Positions 42,848 to 53,448 of a stretch of 64,000 nucleotides of DNA are shown here, piece after piece. The notes beneath the pieces are model-generated. The model ran no database searches. It was not told the DNA's origin and worked only from the letters and a program-made list of their open reading frames with translations. The DNA lies in the NCBI RefSeq assembly GCF_000350225.1, contig NW_005178992.1, positions 308,733 to 372,732 on the forward strand, in the 5' to 3' direction. A program made the position numbers and the translations under genes. The stretch is from Chondrus crispus. Lineage: Eukaryota; Rhodophyta; Florideophyceae; Gigartinales; Gigartinaceae. How positions within the stretch are numbered: position 1 is the stretch's first letter; every line of letters begins with the position of its first letter.

Positions 42848-45298
42848 CTACGCGTCCTCCCCGGCTTCCCCCGTCAGCAGCAAGTCCTCTCGGGTTTCAT
42901 CCGCGGTTTGCGCCACGGGGTCCTCGGTGTTGTCGAGGTGCGGTTCCTCGACCACGTTGATGCCCGCGGGGGCCGTTTGACGCTGGTTTCGCCAAGCGGA
43001 CGGCCCCTGGCGGTTGAACGGGGATCCCGGGCGGAGGCCTTGCCGGATGCGTAGCTTCTGGTAGTTGGCCTGTCGTGCCTCCAGAAGCTTGGCCCGTAGG
43101 CCCTCATCGGCAACGACGGGGCACCCCTCTTGTCGGTGCGTGGTGCCCAGGCAGAACCGGCACGGTGGCGGTCCGGGAAATCTCCCGCCGGAGAACCGGA
43201 CGCGTGGATCCTGCCCTTGCCTCCCGTACGGTCCTGTGCGCACGTCGCCAGGGTTGGCGGGCGGAACCGGGGCGCCCGCCGTCGAGGCTGCCGGCGACGG
43301 ATAGTAACTCGTCGGTGGCGAGCTCATCGAGGTCGGCGTGGCGGTTTGGTCCGTCACGGCCAGGATTGCTTCTTCAGCAAATCCCCCGGCCGTCGGGATG
43401 TCGGATGCCGACTCAACCGACAGCACGGGCCTTGTCCTTGCGGTGCGGTCAAATCTTCTAGCCGCTCCGGACGGCTCTCGGTGCGCCATGGCGGACATCC
43501 CCTGTCGACGGGAGGCCCGATTGGTTTCCCCGATCGCTTGCGCGTATCGAGCCACGGATTGGTAATCCACATTCGGGTGCGTGGCGAGGTAATTACGGAC
43601 CTGCGCGCACGTGGCGGGAAGTAACCCCTCGACGAATAGGGACTTCAACCGCCGGTCGGAGAACACCGTACCGCATCGGAGGGCCTTGTCCCAGAGGTGG
43701 TTACTGTAGACCTCCTCTGTCATGTTTGAACTCTGACGGAAGGAGGTCACGTCCCCAACCGCTTCGGAAATTACCTCGTCGGTAGCATAGGTGCGCAACA
43801 GAAAGTTGACCACCTGGGGGTATGTCCGGAGCAGCTCGCGCCGCTCCACGTCAACCGCCATGGTATTTCCATTGAGACGGGACTGGAGTAGGGCGTGAGC
43901 CTGACCGGTGAGGTAGAATTGGAAGCACCACACGGCGGCTCCTTCGGTAATCCCGTTGTGGTCGCACGCCATCTTGAGGCGTGCGAGGAATCCCAATACC
44001 GCAATCGGATCTTGACCGCTGAACGTGTGGGACCTCATCTGCACGTCCAGTTTTTTCCGGTAACGGTTAATGTGCCGCGCTACTGTGGAGTCGTAGCGCG
44101 AGCTACGCCATTCCAGGCGGTAGGTCTTGTAGTTGACGGCCTTGGTAAACAGGTCATTGAGGGGCCTGATTACCGTGGGCCGTCGCTCGTGGCTCGTCGG
44201 GGCAGCCCGGCGGCGTCTGCTCGAGCGACGAAGCCCCTCATCCGACTCGGTGTGGTAGTCTTCCGAGTCGGACGGGTCGTGCCGGTGCCGGTCTCGGCTT
44301 CTATCGCGGCGTGCCCTGTGGCCCCGCCTGCGAGAGTCTTCCGAACCGGATGGGTCATCATCGGAGGGGTATCCTCCCCCTCCGGCATCGCGGTATCGCC
44401 CGTGGCGTGCCTCGCGGTTATCGCGGTATCGCCAGCGGCGTTCCTCGCGGTCTTCATCCGTCCTGTGACGGGGGTCTTCTGCGTCGGAATACCGGGTGTA
44501 TTCTGCTTCGGTCCTGTGCGTGCCGGGTGCACGTCTTCTGCTCAACCGGTACGGGTCCCGATTCTCTGTCTCGGGGAGCCCCAGGCGGTTGTCTGTCCCG
44601 CGGGGGTCGCCCGTACCGGCGAGTATGGGGAGGACATTTTCTGTGGTCCTCCCTGTAGCACCGTGAACGGTTGGGAGATAGATGGCTCTGCCCTCCGGGT
44701 GAGGGTCCATCCTATCAATCCCGGGTACGGCGCCGATCGGATCAGCGATATTAAAGCTTGAGCCCGGAACGGTTTCACGGCGCGGCGCCGGCGGCGGTAC
44801 CGCGCCTCCCGTTTCGGTAAATGTCGTGGCCAGACGGATGGCCACGGCGGAGCTAATAGCTCCCTTTAGAGCCAATGCGGTCGGAGATTCGTCCTCCTCC
44901 GCGGCGAGCGCTGCCACCACCTCGTCGCGTACGAGGGGGGCGATCTTCTCGTCCAGCAGGGCGCGGAGCGCGGTGTCCCCATGCTCCGCCACCAGTCTTG
45001 GTGCCGTTCGGTCTAGGCAAACCTGGACGACCTGAGGTAGTTCCTCAGCGAGGAAATCCTCCATCCAGGTTTGTAGTCGCGGGAGTAACGCGTCGTACAG
45101 TACTTGTACGCGGTTCCCCCCACCAGCCGGTAGCCCGGCGGTGGTGTCCGAAACGGAAGGGGTCTTCTGGCCCCTGGTAGACGGCGGGCGTAGCAGGGCT
45201 TCCGGATTGTCGATCCGGGGGCGCTGTGCGCCTCTGCCACTGCGGGTACTTGCTCGCCCGGAGGCGGTATCTTCTCCGGCGGAATCCGCACGGTTCAT
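42848..45298 (-). CDS. Element D Gag (816 aa)
   Basis: An open ORF starting about 130 bp inside the 5' LTR with ATG. The N-terminal 170 residues are charged and helical. A long Arg/Asp/Ser-rich disordered region follows (RRRGHRARRDRSRDRHRHD). Next is a helical region of about 220 residues in the place of the capsid domain (VLGFLARLKMACDHNGITEG). Near the C-terminus is a canonical zinc knuckle, CRFCLGTTHRQEGC (C-x2-C-x4-H-x4-C), for RNA packaging. The ORF ends just before the protease frame. Compared with B's Gag the layout is the same, but the sequences are far apart. Confidence 0.78.
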   Translation of the reverse strand: MNRADSAGEDTASGRASTRSGRGAQRPRIDNPEALLRPPSTRGQKTPSVSDTTAGLPAGGGNRVQVLYDALLPRLQTWMEDFLAEELPQVVQVCLDRTAPRLVAEHGDTALRALLDEKIAPLVRDEVVAALAAEEDESPTALALKGAISSAVAIRLATTFTETGGAVPPPAPRRETVPGSSFNIADPIGAVPGIDRMDPHPEGRAIYLPTVHGATGRTTENVLPILAGTGDPRGTDNRLGLPETENRDPYRLSRRRAPGTHRTEAEYTRYSDAEDPRHRTDEDREERRWRYRDNREARHGRYRDAGGGGYPSDDDPSGSEDSRRRGHRARRDRSRDRHRHDPSDSEDYHTESDEGLRRSSRRRRAAPTSHERRPTVIRPLNDLFTKAVNYKTYRLEWRSSRYDSTVARHINRYRKKLDVQMRSHTFSGQDPIAVLGFLARLKMACDHNGITEGAAVWCFQFYLTGQAHALLQSRLNGNTMAVDVERRELLRTYPQVVNFLLRTYATDEVISEAVGDVTSFRQSSNMTEEVYSNHLWDKALRCGTVFSDRRLKSLFVEGLLPATCAQVRNYLATHPNVDYQSVARYAQAIGETNRASRRQGMSAMAHREPSGAARRFDRTARTRPVLSVESASDIPTAGGFAEEAILAVTDQTATPTSMSSPPTSYYPSPAASTAGAPVPPANPGDVRTGPYGRQGQDPRVRFSGGRFPGPPPCRFCLGTTHRQEGCPVVADEGLRAKLLEARQANYQKLRIRQGLRPGSPFNRQGPSAWRNQRQTAPAGINVVEEPHLDNTEDPVAQTADETREDLLLTGEAGEDA

Positions 45299-45404
45299 CG
45301 TCGATGATCACTGGCGATCGACGCGGTGATTTTCGACCTCTTTCAATCCGATCGGTAGTTGCTCGCGCTGGCGATCCAGTGCGGGCTCAACCTCTGTAGT
45401 TATA

Positions 45405-45422
45405 CCCTCCACAAGAGTACCA
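45405..45422 (-). other. Element D primer-binding-site candidate
   Basis: Three bases inside the 5' LTR the - strand reads TGGTACTCTTGTGGAGGG. The TTT spacer and TGG start are the same as in element B, but the rest differs, so a different tRNA would be used. The tRNA was not identified. Confidence 0.45.
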
Positions 45423-45425
45423 AAA

Positions 45426-46018
45426 TGTGGTATAACTACCTTCGTCCCGACCACTCGGAACGAGGGGGGGTTAGAGGTAAGGGAGCGCGCGCCGCTGGGT
45501 AACCCACGCGAGCGCAAACCGTACGGAAGGACTCGAAAAGAGGGAAGGCTCACGTGGCCGGTGACACGCAGCCGGTCGGTGGTGTTAGATCCGGACAGCC
45601 GGTCACGGGTTAGAAGCCTGAGACTTAGAGGTAAAACCGGACGGAGTTAGCAAAAAGCCGTAAAGGGAAGGGAGGCGAGTCTGCCCCCGTTTACTGGAAC
45701 GGGGCAGGTGCCCCTGGTCTTAACCCCTCAGTGGGACGCCAGGACACCTGTCCCGCTACAGTAGCTGTTACATACTGTATACCAGCTACTGTACTAAATT
45801 GGCTAATTTGTGCCATTAACCACTAATTGCTAATTACTTACCGGATGGTCGCACACGTGTGCCCGTGGCCACGGCCGGCGCCAACGGTTGTGTCACGTGT
45901 ACGCCGTGGAGGTACTACTGTGCTCGCAGCGGGCGCGTGCACGATTACTACAGTAGTAACCGCCCGTCTCGGGGGTTCTCATCTCCCACCGGGGGTCGCG
46001 GTGTGGAGTTGTACCACA
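45426..46018 (-). repeat. Element D right LTR (5' LTR)
   Basis: 593 bp, partner of 34147-34738, from TGTGGTATAACTACC to TTGTACCACA. Confidence 0.95.
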
Positions 46019-46058
46019 GAACTGTGCGGAGCCTGGACATACACACGCAAGTTGCCGC

Positions 46059-49000
46059 GTGCCACTCGATCCAGTCAGGATTGCATCAAGAAAGGTGGCC
46101 TATTTCGACAGTAAAAATAAGGCAAAGGGCAGAAAGAGAAATGAATATAAGCGAGTCCTCTTTGAGATGGTACAGGGCATGAAGGAGCTTGGAATTTTGG
46201 AAACCGGTACAATGCGAGATTCTTCTTCTGACGAAGATGCACTAGTTATGTTCGGAGTATCGGATTCGAACTGCAGGGAACCAAGCGACTCAGACACAGA
46301 TGAAAGTCCGGCAAAGGCCCTTTATCAAAACATCTGCTGGGACATTGAATCAAATGTCGAGGGTGGGGATTCATCAGATATGCCTATGGATTTTTAGAAG
46401 GGACAGTTACTCGCCAAGACTGCCCTTATATTAGGCGAAAGAAAGCACCAGACAAGAAGCCCGAAAGGATTCTGCGCAGCAGAGAAATAGCCGGTCAACG
46501 TTGCGAAAACAAAGGCTGCCGTCATATATTTTTTGACGAAAAGGAAGTGATATCGGTCAATGCTCAAAGCTCGAAACTAATCTCCTCGAATACCAAATTC
46601 CGAGGGGCAGTTCTAGACACAGGAGCACAGCGATCCGTAATCGGGAAACGTCAAGCCAAGCTGATGTGTTCCTTCACAAATTCGAAATTCAAACTGTTAC
46701 CTTCAGACACCACATATAAATTTGGTGATGGTTTCCACAGGTCGCGTGGCTGTATGAAAGTCCGCATTCCAACACCGAATGGATCCTATATTGAGATATT
46801 GCTGGATGTGGTAGATACAGACGTTCCCATGCTCATTGGGTTGGATGTCTTAGACGACGAGGGACTTGTTGTTAACAACCTGACCAACAAACTGGAATGC
46901 CCTCGCCGTAATTGGACTTTGCCGATCAACAGGAAGCATGGTCACCTTTATCTGACATGGAATTTGAGTGAATGTTTTTTCACGAAAGCAGAGCTAACAA
47001 AGTTACATCTGCAGTTCTATCATCCACACGCCCGGAAGCTTTACAATTTAATCAAGAGAGCGCGACCTGAAACTGCGAGCAGCTCTCTTCGAAAAACATT
47101 AGAGGAGATATCAGAGGCCTGCAGAACTTGTCGTATATTTTCGACAAAACCACGTCGCTTCGTCGTTTCAATGCCTCCTTCCGAAATTGTCTTTAACGAA
47201 GAAATAGCCCTCGATCTAATGTGGTTGAATGGGAAAGCAGTTCTTCACGTCGTGGACACACAAACTCATTTCAGCAATGCAGAAATATTGACCGGGCAAT
47301 CAGTCGAGGACGTATGGCGGTCCTTCATAAACTGTTGGGCTTCGATTTATGCCGGGTTCCCTTCTAAAATGCGCCTCGACCAAGGAAGCGCCTTTACGTC
47401 ACCTAAGTGAAAGCAGCTGTCAGAAACAGTGGGCATTCACCTCCAATTTTCGGGCGTTGAGAGTCATAACTCCCTGGGGCCGGGAGAACGGTATCATGAC
47501 CCACTACGACGAATTTTTCGGAAAATCAAGTTTGACCACCCGACAGTAAAAGACGAGTTCGCGCTCAGGCTCGCAGTCAACTCCATGAACTGCACGGCTG
47601 GACCAGAAGGGGTAACACCTGCCCTCCTTGTTTTTGGAGTACAGCCTCGATTCCCTCCGATCAACACAACAAGACCTAACCAACGTGAAAGGATGAAGGC
47701 TTTGCGCTGTGCTCGGGCGGAATTGGCCGCAATCGCAGCAGAACTACGCGTACAGAAGGCTTTCAGATCCCGTGCTCCGAGAGCAGCCCAATACGTATTG
47801 GAACCAGGACAAAAGGTATGGGTATATCGTGAATCGGACAAGCGCTACATCGGACCGTTTTCTATATTTCGGATCGACGGAAAGCAGATCTTCATACTTA
47901 TGAAAGGCAAAGAAGTACAGCACAGCATTCATCAGGTAATCCCCGACGCCTCCTTCGATGATATTTCAAGCGATATGCGCTTCGTTAATGCGCTGCACTC
48001 CTCCCTTCAGCAGTTTAAATCTACGAAAAAGAGGTCTTACACAAATGATCCACTCGATATTTTCATACAAGATATCTTGCACCCCCCCGATCCCCGTGTG
48101 CATAACAAGGAATCAGAGCGTGCAAAAAAAGGAAATTGAGGGATTGATACGACGTGGTACGTGGAAAGTGGTGATGAAAGAAGATATCCCAGCAGGGGCG
48201 AACGTGTTGAATGGGCGCTTTGTTGTGACCATCAAGAACGTGGAAACAGACACACCGATCTACAAAGCCCGCTTCGTAGTGCAAGGGCACAGGGACAAGG
48301 AGAAGACACAACTCGTTCACAATTCCACCACGGTTCGTCAAAGCTCAACAAGACTATTGATTGCATTGGCAGCAATTTTTGGTTTGCGTGTATGGACACA
48401 TGATATAACGCAGGCTTACTTACAGTCGGCAAGTCAGTTATTGCGAGAAGTTTACCTAAAGCCGAGTAAGGAATTCGAACTCCGCAGTCACCAGCTTCTG
48501 AAGCTTCTAAAGCCATTATATGGACTTGCAGATTCTGGGGATTATTGGAACTTGACAATGGCCAAGCACGTGCAAGAAGATTTAGGCATGAACAAAACTG
48601 CCGGAGACATGTCTTTATTTTTTAAAAAGGTTCGAGGGAAGCTTTGCGGTCTCATCGGAACCAACGCGGATGACAGTCTTCTAGCAGGCGATGAAGCGTT
48701 TTTGAAGCATACAGACAAAACCATTGAGAAATTTGAGTCAAAGGGCCGAGATATGGACAACACAAGGTTCGCCGGGGCTTACATAGAGACCAAACACAAT
48801 GGATTTCTTGTACATCAAAAGAGCTACTCAGAACGTCTATCACAACTTAAAGCAGACTGCAGTTTTACAGGTTTCCGCTCCGCACGTGCTCAACTCGCAT
48901 GGCTAATACACACACGACCATTAATTGCCTGCGATATTAGCATGGCTGCTCAGGTTACGGAATCAACGTTTGCGAAAAACACATTAATGCAATCTATAAG

Positions 49001-49606
49001 GTAATCAAGAATGTGAAGCTTAACTCGTCTAGAGGGCTAAATATGCAGAAACTTAACGCAAATACACTACATATTCGCGCCTACGCGGATTCATCTTTTT
49101 CGAACAACGCGGATCACACCCTCAAACTCGGTTATATCGTATTCTTAAGTGACGAATCGGGAAAATGCAACGTACTACATTACGCATCTTTTAAGAGCCG
49201 GAGGGTGACGAGATCAGTACTTGGTGGAGAGATATATGCTTTTGCGGACGCCTTCGACTACGCATACACAATGAAGCACGACTTGGAGAACATCACTGGA
49301 CGAACTGTACCTCTGAAAATGTTCACTGACTCCGAAAGCCTCTTTGACGTTATAACGAAAAGTTCTTCAACTACAGAGCGCAGGTTAATGATTGACGTGC
49401 AAGCAGTCCGCCACAGTTACGACAAGCAGGAAATATCTGACATTGGATTTATTCCCTCTCATAACAATCCTGCTGACGCATTTACCAAGGTTGGCCCGTG
49501 TGCAATATTAGACCAGATACTAGCATCAGGAGAAATCAAGCACGATGTTGAGCAATGGATTATTCGTACTCCGATCACGGACATAACAAGTCGGGGTGAT
49601 AATTGA
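46059..49606 (+). pseudogene. Element E gag-end and pol region (PR-IN-RT-RH), broken
   Basis: After a short acidic gag-like end (about 46060-46390), the protease shows VLDTGAQRSVIG near 46610. The integrase zinc finger (H..H..C..C) lies near 46990-47130 and its core begins DLMWLNGKAVLHVVDTQTHF near 47215. RT of the RVT_2 type shows ARFVVQGHRDK near 48270, WTHDITQAYLQS near 48390 and GLIGTNADDSLLAG near 48640. RNase H shows AYADSSFSNNADH near 49080 and a later GGEIYAFADAF. The polyprotein is broken, so this copy is a fossil. Confidence 0.85.
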
Positions 49607-49627
49607 AATTACGAGCGAATCTTGGCG

Positions 49628-49645
49628 AAAAGAAAAAAGAGGGAG
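49628..49645 (+). other. Element E polypurine tract
   Basis: AAAAGAAAAAAGAGGGAG directly before the TGTTG start of the 3' LTR. Confidence 0.75.
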
Positions 49646-50125
49646 TGTTGTTGCAAGGAGACTTTCTCAGAACGAAGCAAAGTTCCGCTTCGCCAAGAAA
49701 TCAGCAGTAGAGTTTTTGGAATAATCTAAGGAGTCATATGTCAACCGGGAGACGCAACAGAGACTCAGATAATTTGGCCGAGTCTCCGCTGCGGGAGGTA
49801 AACCGCAGTGGCCTCGCGCGCGTATGCGGGCAGTAGTATAAATTACCATTCAGCAACGGACAGAATGTAGAAAGTAACAATCGATCGAATACTCATCTTA
49901 CGACTAAACATTGTTCATTCACGAAACGCCGTTGCGTTTGCCTTCGAGCAGGTACTGCTCAACCAAGTGGGCGTTTCCCACTTTCCGCCGCATCGCGCGT
50001 CCGCTATCGGCAAAATCCACTTGCAGTTCGCAAGCGGAGATCACTGACGTGCCGTAAGCAGGTCAGACGGAAGAGGACTGCCGTTTGCAGACCTCCCATT
50101 TAATTGTTACGTCTGTGTAACAACA
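49646..50125 (+). repeat. Element E 3' LTR
   Basis: 480 bp from TGTTGTTGCAAGG to GTGTAACAACA, with 5-bp inverted ends. A TATAAATTA box lies near 49837, a plausible promoter within the repeat. Confidence 0.7.
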
Positions 50126-50330
50126 CGCTCCACGCACTCCGCTCCCGTGCTCACGCACGCACGCCATTCCGTCTATTTAGAAACCGGACAACCCCGTTCC
50201 ATCTATTCAGAAACTGAGCAAAAAGAACCGCAAAACATCATCCCCTACCTTCCCACCATATCACGTCATTTTCTGTCCCACTACTGTACAAAATTGTACA
50301 GATCTGATTCATCCATCCTGCTCTAAAGGG

Positions 50331-53142
50331 TCAATTCGTGTAGCACCTTTGGGCGATACAAAGAACCCCAAGTTCAATTTTACAAAAGGTTTGTTCAGTT
50401 ACGGTTCTCCATAATACTTATTACTGCAGTAGCGCCTTCCCCGCTCTCATCAAGTAAGTAATAGTCAGTTGTTCAAGTTTGGTGTTGTCCAAAACACAAA
50501 AGTTGAACAGTGATCTAATGCGGTGCGGAATGGCCATCCGTGGTTGCACTTGTGCTGCTACGGGGCACGTTTTCGTATCATCGATGCAAGGGGAATCGCC
50601 ATACGTGCCACACCATGTGCACCATTCACATAGATTTACAAGACGCATTGAGATGAGGATGGCGAAACTAGCTAGACCGTATAAACAGACTTTGATTGCC
50701 CCCTCCTTAAGCGTGGCATCGAGTGAACCAAGCTTAAGTCAGGTGCTTGGACAGGCTTGTCATTTTCCCCAAGTGTTCCTAGGTGGAGTTCCCCGTTCGA
50801 CCATTCTGGCTGAAATATTCCGATATCCAGAGGGCATCGGCTTGCCAACTTGCAATCTATGGGCGCTTGGAGGAGCTCGTTCTGTGTGCGCACCAACGAA
50901 GTGACGACGTCGATGTCTAGTTCGTTTCTAAGAAAGAGGCAAACTGAAAGGAAAAACATAAAAAGCATGGCGTAGCCGGCGGCAGAGGCAATGAACCACA
51001 CATTTATCGCCGCTCGTGCTGTCTTCCGCACCCCGTATCCCATCCCGATCTTCGGCGACAAGCTTCTGTCTAGGGGGAGCACTGGGAAACTCTTGACACT
51101 TGATGCTAAGTCAGCAGCATCCAATGAGAAAATTTGAGGCCTCGATCCATTGACTCGTAGGCTCCTAACCGGCAAAGTCTTGTAGAGAGACATGTAGACC
51201 ATCGTGTCTCTTGCTTCTTCCAAAAATTCGCGACCAAATCGTGTCAAATTTACGCCCCGACGCATACGAAATTTAGTTTCTTGAACTTGGGATGCCCACC
51301 CTTGGATGATTCGATATGTATCGTTCTCAAAAGTCAGCCGACACGAACACACGATGTGACCCATGGCGCATTCTCCCCGATCAGTAACGTACACATGCAC
51401 GAGTTCAGAAATGGATCCAGCACTGACTGACACGCTACCATGCCATTCCACACTCTTGAACTGCAATTCTTCATGAGGCAAACCAAATTCGATCTGCATG
51501 TTTTCTACTCTGCTCTGCCGAACCGGCAACCGCTCCATCTGCAGTTCAGGTCCCTGAGGAGCTTGGCGTAGGAGGTCCGGTTCTAATTCCACCCAAATAG
51601 TTTCGGAACCGGCAAGCGAACGAAAGATCAAGTGTTGAATATCTGCCCAACCCCGAAGAACGAAACTACCCGGGTGCAAGCCACCATTAGAGGTGCTCCC
51701 AATCCCTACGGGAATTTCCTCTATTATTTTTCTTCTCGTCATGTTTAGTCCTACGGCAGAGTTCCATCCTGCTCCAAGTGCCATATCAGAAAGGAGATAA
51801 AGGAATTTGTGGACCTCGGTGCGGTTTTCTAATTGCCCTAATTGTCGTTTGATTCCCTCCTCGTCACAGTTAGACCAGTTGAAGGGTACTGCGGCGACTA
51901 CTTCCTCAATCACAGAACTGTCTGATGGCGTTCTCCTCTTGAAATCTATTCCCGTTTCCTGGGCCCTGACAAGCAAGCGGTCTATAAAGTTCACTGACTT
52001 AAACCCAGTGATGGTTCTTCCTTCACCTGGCCAACAATTTGTGTGTCCTGGCCCGATGAGTGGGGCTTCGTGATCTATAGACGGATTTCTCAGTGACGAG
52101 CCCGTCACCTCAAACACTTGACCAAACAGCCTAATACCACCACCTTTATTCGGATCTTCGTCTTCGGCGTTTAAATTCACAGATAGAAATTTCTCCTTTG
52201 CCGCCTCGAATATGCTTCCCAGCTCGACTTCAGTGTCCAGTTCTACATCCTTTTCGACGCTACCGAATTCTGCCATAATGGCTAGGCCAAACAGGGTCAC
52301 TGCTGCCCCCCAGAAGCATAGACGTATCCATGTCGCGTTTCGGTCTATTCCGGGTAGTTGGGTCAGCCTACCAGTCCGTGTCGTACCCAATGCAACCCGT
52401 CTTCCTTTTCGTGCCATGAAGCCATTAATCCTTGATGAAGCTTTTTGTAGCACCACAGCAATGAGCACATCGACAAGGATAGCCAAACCAATGAGTCGGA
52501 TCACGTTCCAAATTGGCGTGCTAAAGGGCAGTACGAATTCCAGGGACATGATGTAGAGGGAAGGGGGAAGGCTTGCCAACGAAGTTTCTTTTTTGAATAA
52601 GAAGAACAATACACGACAAATGCGCCCCTGTTCTGGTTATGCAATGTAGGCGTCGTGTCCAAGACCCTTGGAGAAGTGGCGTTGTGAAAGAATTCTTCTT
52701 TTCCGGTTTCCTCGACAGTGCTCGTTATTGCTTGGCTAGGCTAGCACTTTTGAATGGGGTCACCTTCCTGCGTTTGTTCAGTACGCATAAAAATACACAT
52801 AGATCCAGTCGTCGAAAAATGCATGGGTAAATTGTACCGTACAGCAACGGAGACCCAGTTCTGTTGATGTGCCATACACGGTAGTGGTGAGGGTACCAGG
52901 AAACAATTTGGACTTGCAAGACATTTGTACAGTACAGCCTCTTCTGCTATCTCATTTGTGTCATTTTCGTGCGCATATTGTACTGGCATGGCTTTGCAAG
53001 CCCTTTTGAGGCAGCGGTGTCATGTGCATGTTTGACGGTCGTTTTTTTCTACCTCACGTTTCTGTGATATGGGTGGCACTGATGCGCCTCTCGTAGGAAA
53101 ACCTTTTTACCTTCACGGGCCTGAGAGCTCCCTTGTTGGCTA
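50331..53142. repeat. Segmental duplication, copy 1
   Basis: About 2.8 kb matching 57699-60474 in direct orientation. It includes a membrane-protein gene and its flanks on both sides. Left ends share CAATTCGTGTAGC, and right ends share CGGGCCTGAGAGCTCCCTTG. The flanks are also similar but carry small insertions, so the duplication is not brand new. Confidence 0.9.
50672..52549 (-). CDS. Three-pass membrane glycoprotein, copy 1 (625 aa, unknown family)
   Basis: The start is the ATG at 52549 (MSLEFVLPF); the upstream open frame has no ATG and the duplicate shares this one. Membrane segments lie at about 14-34, 74-93 and 517-540. The long loop between the second and third (about 420 residues) has several N-glycosylation motifs (NWSN, NRT, NMT, NDT, NLT, NGS) and paired cysteines (NCDEE; ECAMGHIVCSC), so it is probably outside the cell or in the lumen. 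The last 85 residues form a basic-ended tail (PRLRRGQSK). I do not recognise the family. The neighbour copy at 58027-59895 is nearly identical at both ends but differs strongly in the middle of the loop. It may be a surface receptor or cell-wall-facing protein; that is a guess from topology. Confidence 0.75.
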   Translation of the reverse strand: MSLEFVLPFSTPIWNVIRLIGLAILVDVLIAVVLQKASSRINGFMARKGRRVALGTTRTGRLTQLPGIDRNATWIRLCFWGAAVTLFGLAIMAEFGSVEKDVELDTEVELGSIFEAAKEKFLSVNLNAEDEDPNKGGGIRLFGQVFEVTGSSLRNPSIDHEAPLIGPGHTNCWPGEGRTITGFKSVNFIDRLLVRAQETGIDFKRRTPSDSSVIEEVVAAVPFNWSNCDEEGIKRQLGQLENRTEVHKFLYLLSDMALGAGWNSAVGLNMTRRKIIEEIPVGIGSTSNGGLHPGSFVLRGWADIQHLIFRSLAGSETIWVELEPDLLRQAPQGPELQMERLPVRQSRVENMQIEFGLPHEELQFKSVEWHGSVSVSAGSISELVHVYVTDRGECAMGHIVCSCRLTFENDTYRIIQGWASQVQETKFRMRRGVNLTRFGREFLEEARDTMVYMSLYKTLPVRSLRVNGSRPQIFSLDAADLASSVKSFPVLPLDRSLSPKIGMGYGVRKTARAAINVWFIASAAGYAMLFMFFLSVCLFLRNELDIDVVTSLVRTQNELLQAPIDCKLASRCPLDIGIFQPEWSNGELHLGTLGENDKPVQAPDLSLVHSMPRLRRGQSKSVYTV

Positions 53143-53448
53143 ATCATGAGACTATGAATAGTATGGACATAAATGCCCATGGATCAGGCCTACGTTGTAC
53201 AGTAACACAGTGGGAGAAGGAGGCGTCCTTCAAGATGTGAGTGACACGTGATTCATGAAGGAATGCCTCATTCCTTCATGAATCACGTGTCACTTACAAT
53301 GAGGCATTGCTTTACTAACTTTTTGGGAACTGATCTCGTATTGCCAAAAAAGGCCTGCTGTAAATCACGGGAAGAATCCAGAGCGTGGCTGGATTTAATG
53401 GGTTCAGACACTTTGCTGCTACCCACAGAGGCGCGTTGGTTTTCCTGT
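53143..53448. other. Intergenic stretch with a long hairpin
   Basis: No gene is seen. The stretch holds the perfect inverted repeat at 53240-53294. Confidence 0.5.
53240..53294. repeat. Perfect 26-bp inverted repeat with a 3-base loop
   Basis: The left arm at 53240-53265 begins AGTGACACGTGATTCATGAA and pairs base for base with the right arm at 53269-53294; the loop is CCT. Each arm contains CACGTG, the core of G-box/E-box sites. The structure is strong enough to form a cruciform or an RNA hairpin. Confidence 0.9.

Larger units (their letters stand above)
34147..46018 (-). mobile_element. Element D, Ty3/Gypsy chromovirus
   Basis: An LTR retrotransposon on the - strand with LTRs of 592 and 593 bp (ends TGTGGTA/TACCACA). 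In its own direction it has the 5' LTR, a primer-binding candidate, gag, protease, RT, RNase H, integrase and a chromodomain-like segment. A 79-bp tandem repeat spacer, an opposite-strand accessory ORF, a polypurine tract and the 3' LTR follow. A 100-N gap interrupts pol. Apart from the gap it looks close to whole, with perhaps one break. The LTRs are about 98.8% identical by eye, so it is young. No target duplication is found: ATAGG stands on the left and GAACT on the right. The left neighbour is a Harbinger-like element and the right neighbour a Copia element. Confidence 0.92.
46019..50125 (+). mobile_element. Element E, Ty1/Copia retrotransposon, 5' end missing
   Basis: A Copia element on the + strand that abuts element D's right LTR and lacks its 5' LTR and most of gag. 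The order protease, integrase, RT, RNase H is diagnostic of Ty1/Copia. A purine-rich tract at 49628-49645 precedes a 480-bp 3' LTR (TGTTG...CAACA). It is broken, with a few breaks besides the lost 5' part. Its base composition is AT-richer than the Gypsy elements around it. Without the other LTR its age cannot be judged. Confidence 0.85.

Noticed and set aside
43895-44761. Long + strand ORF (288 codons) opposite D's gag
   Set aside because: A shadow of the Arg/Ser-rich gag region; low complexity, no start context, no partner in B.
50125-50330. Target duplication of Copia element E
   Set aside because: The 5' LTR and left flank are missing, so no duplication can be tested.
50479-50904. 141-codon + strand ORF conserved in both duplication copies (also 57834-58259)
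   Set aside because: It overlaps the C-terminal part of the membrane protein gene on the other strand and is kept because the DNA is duplicated.
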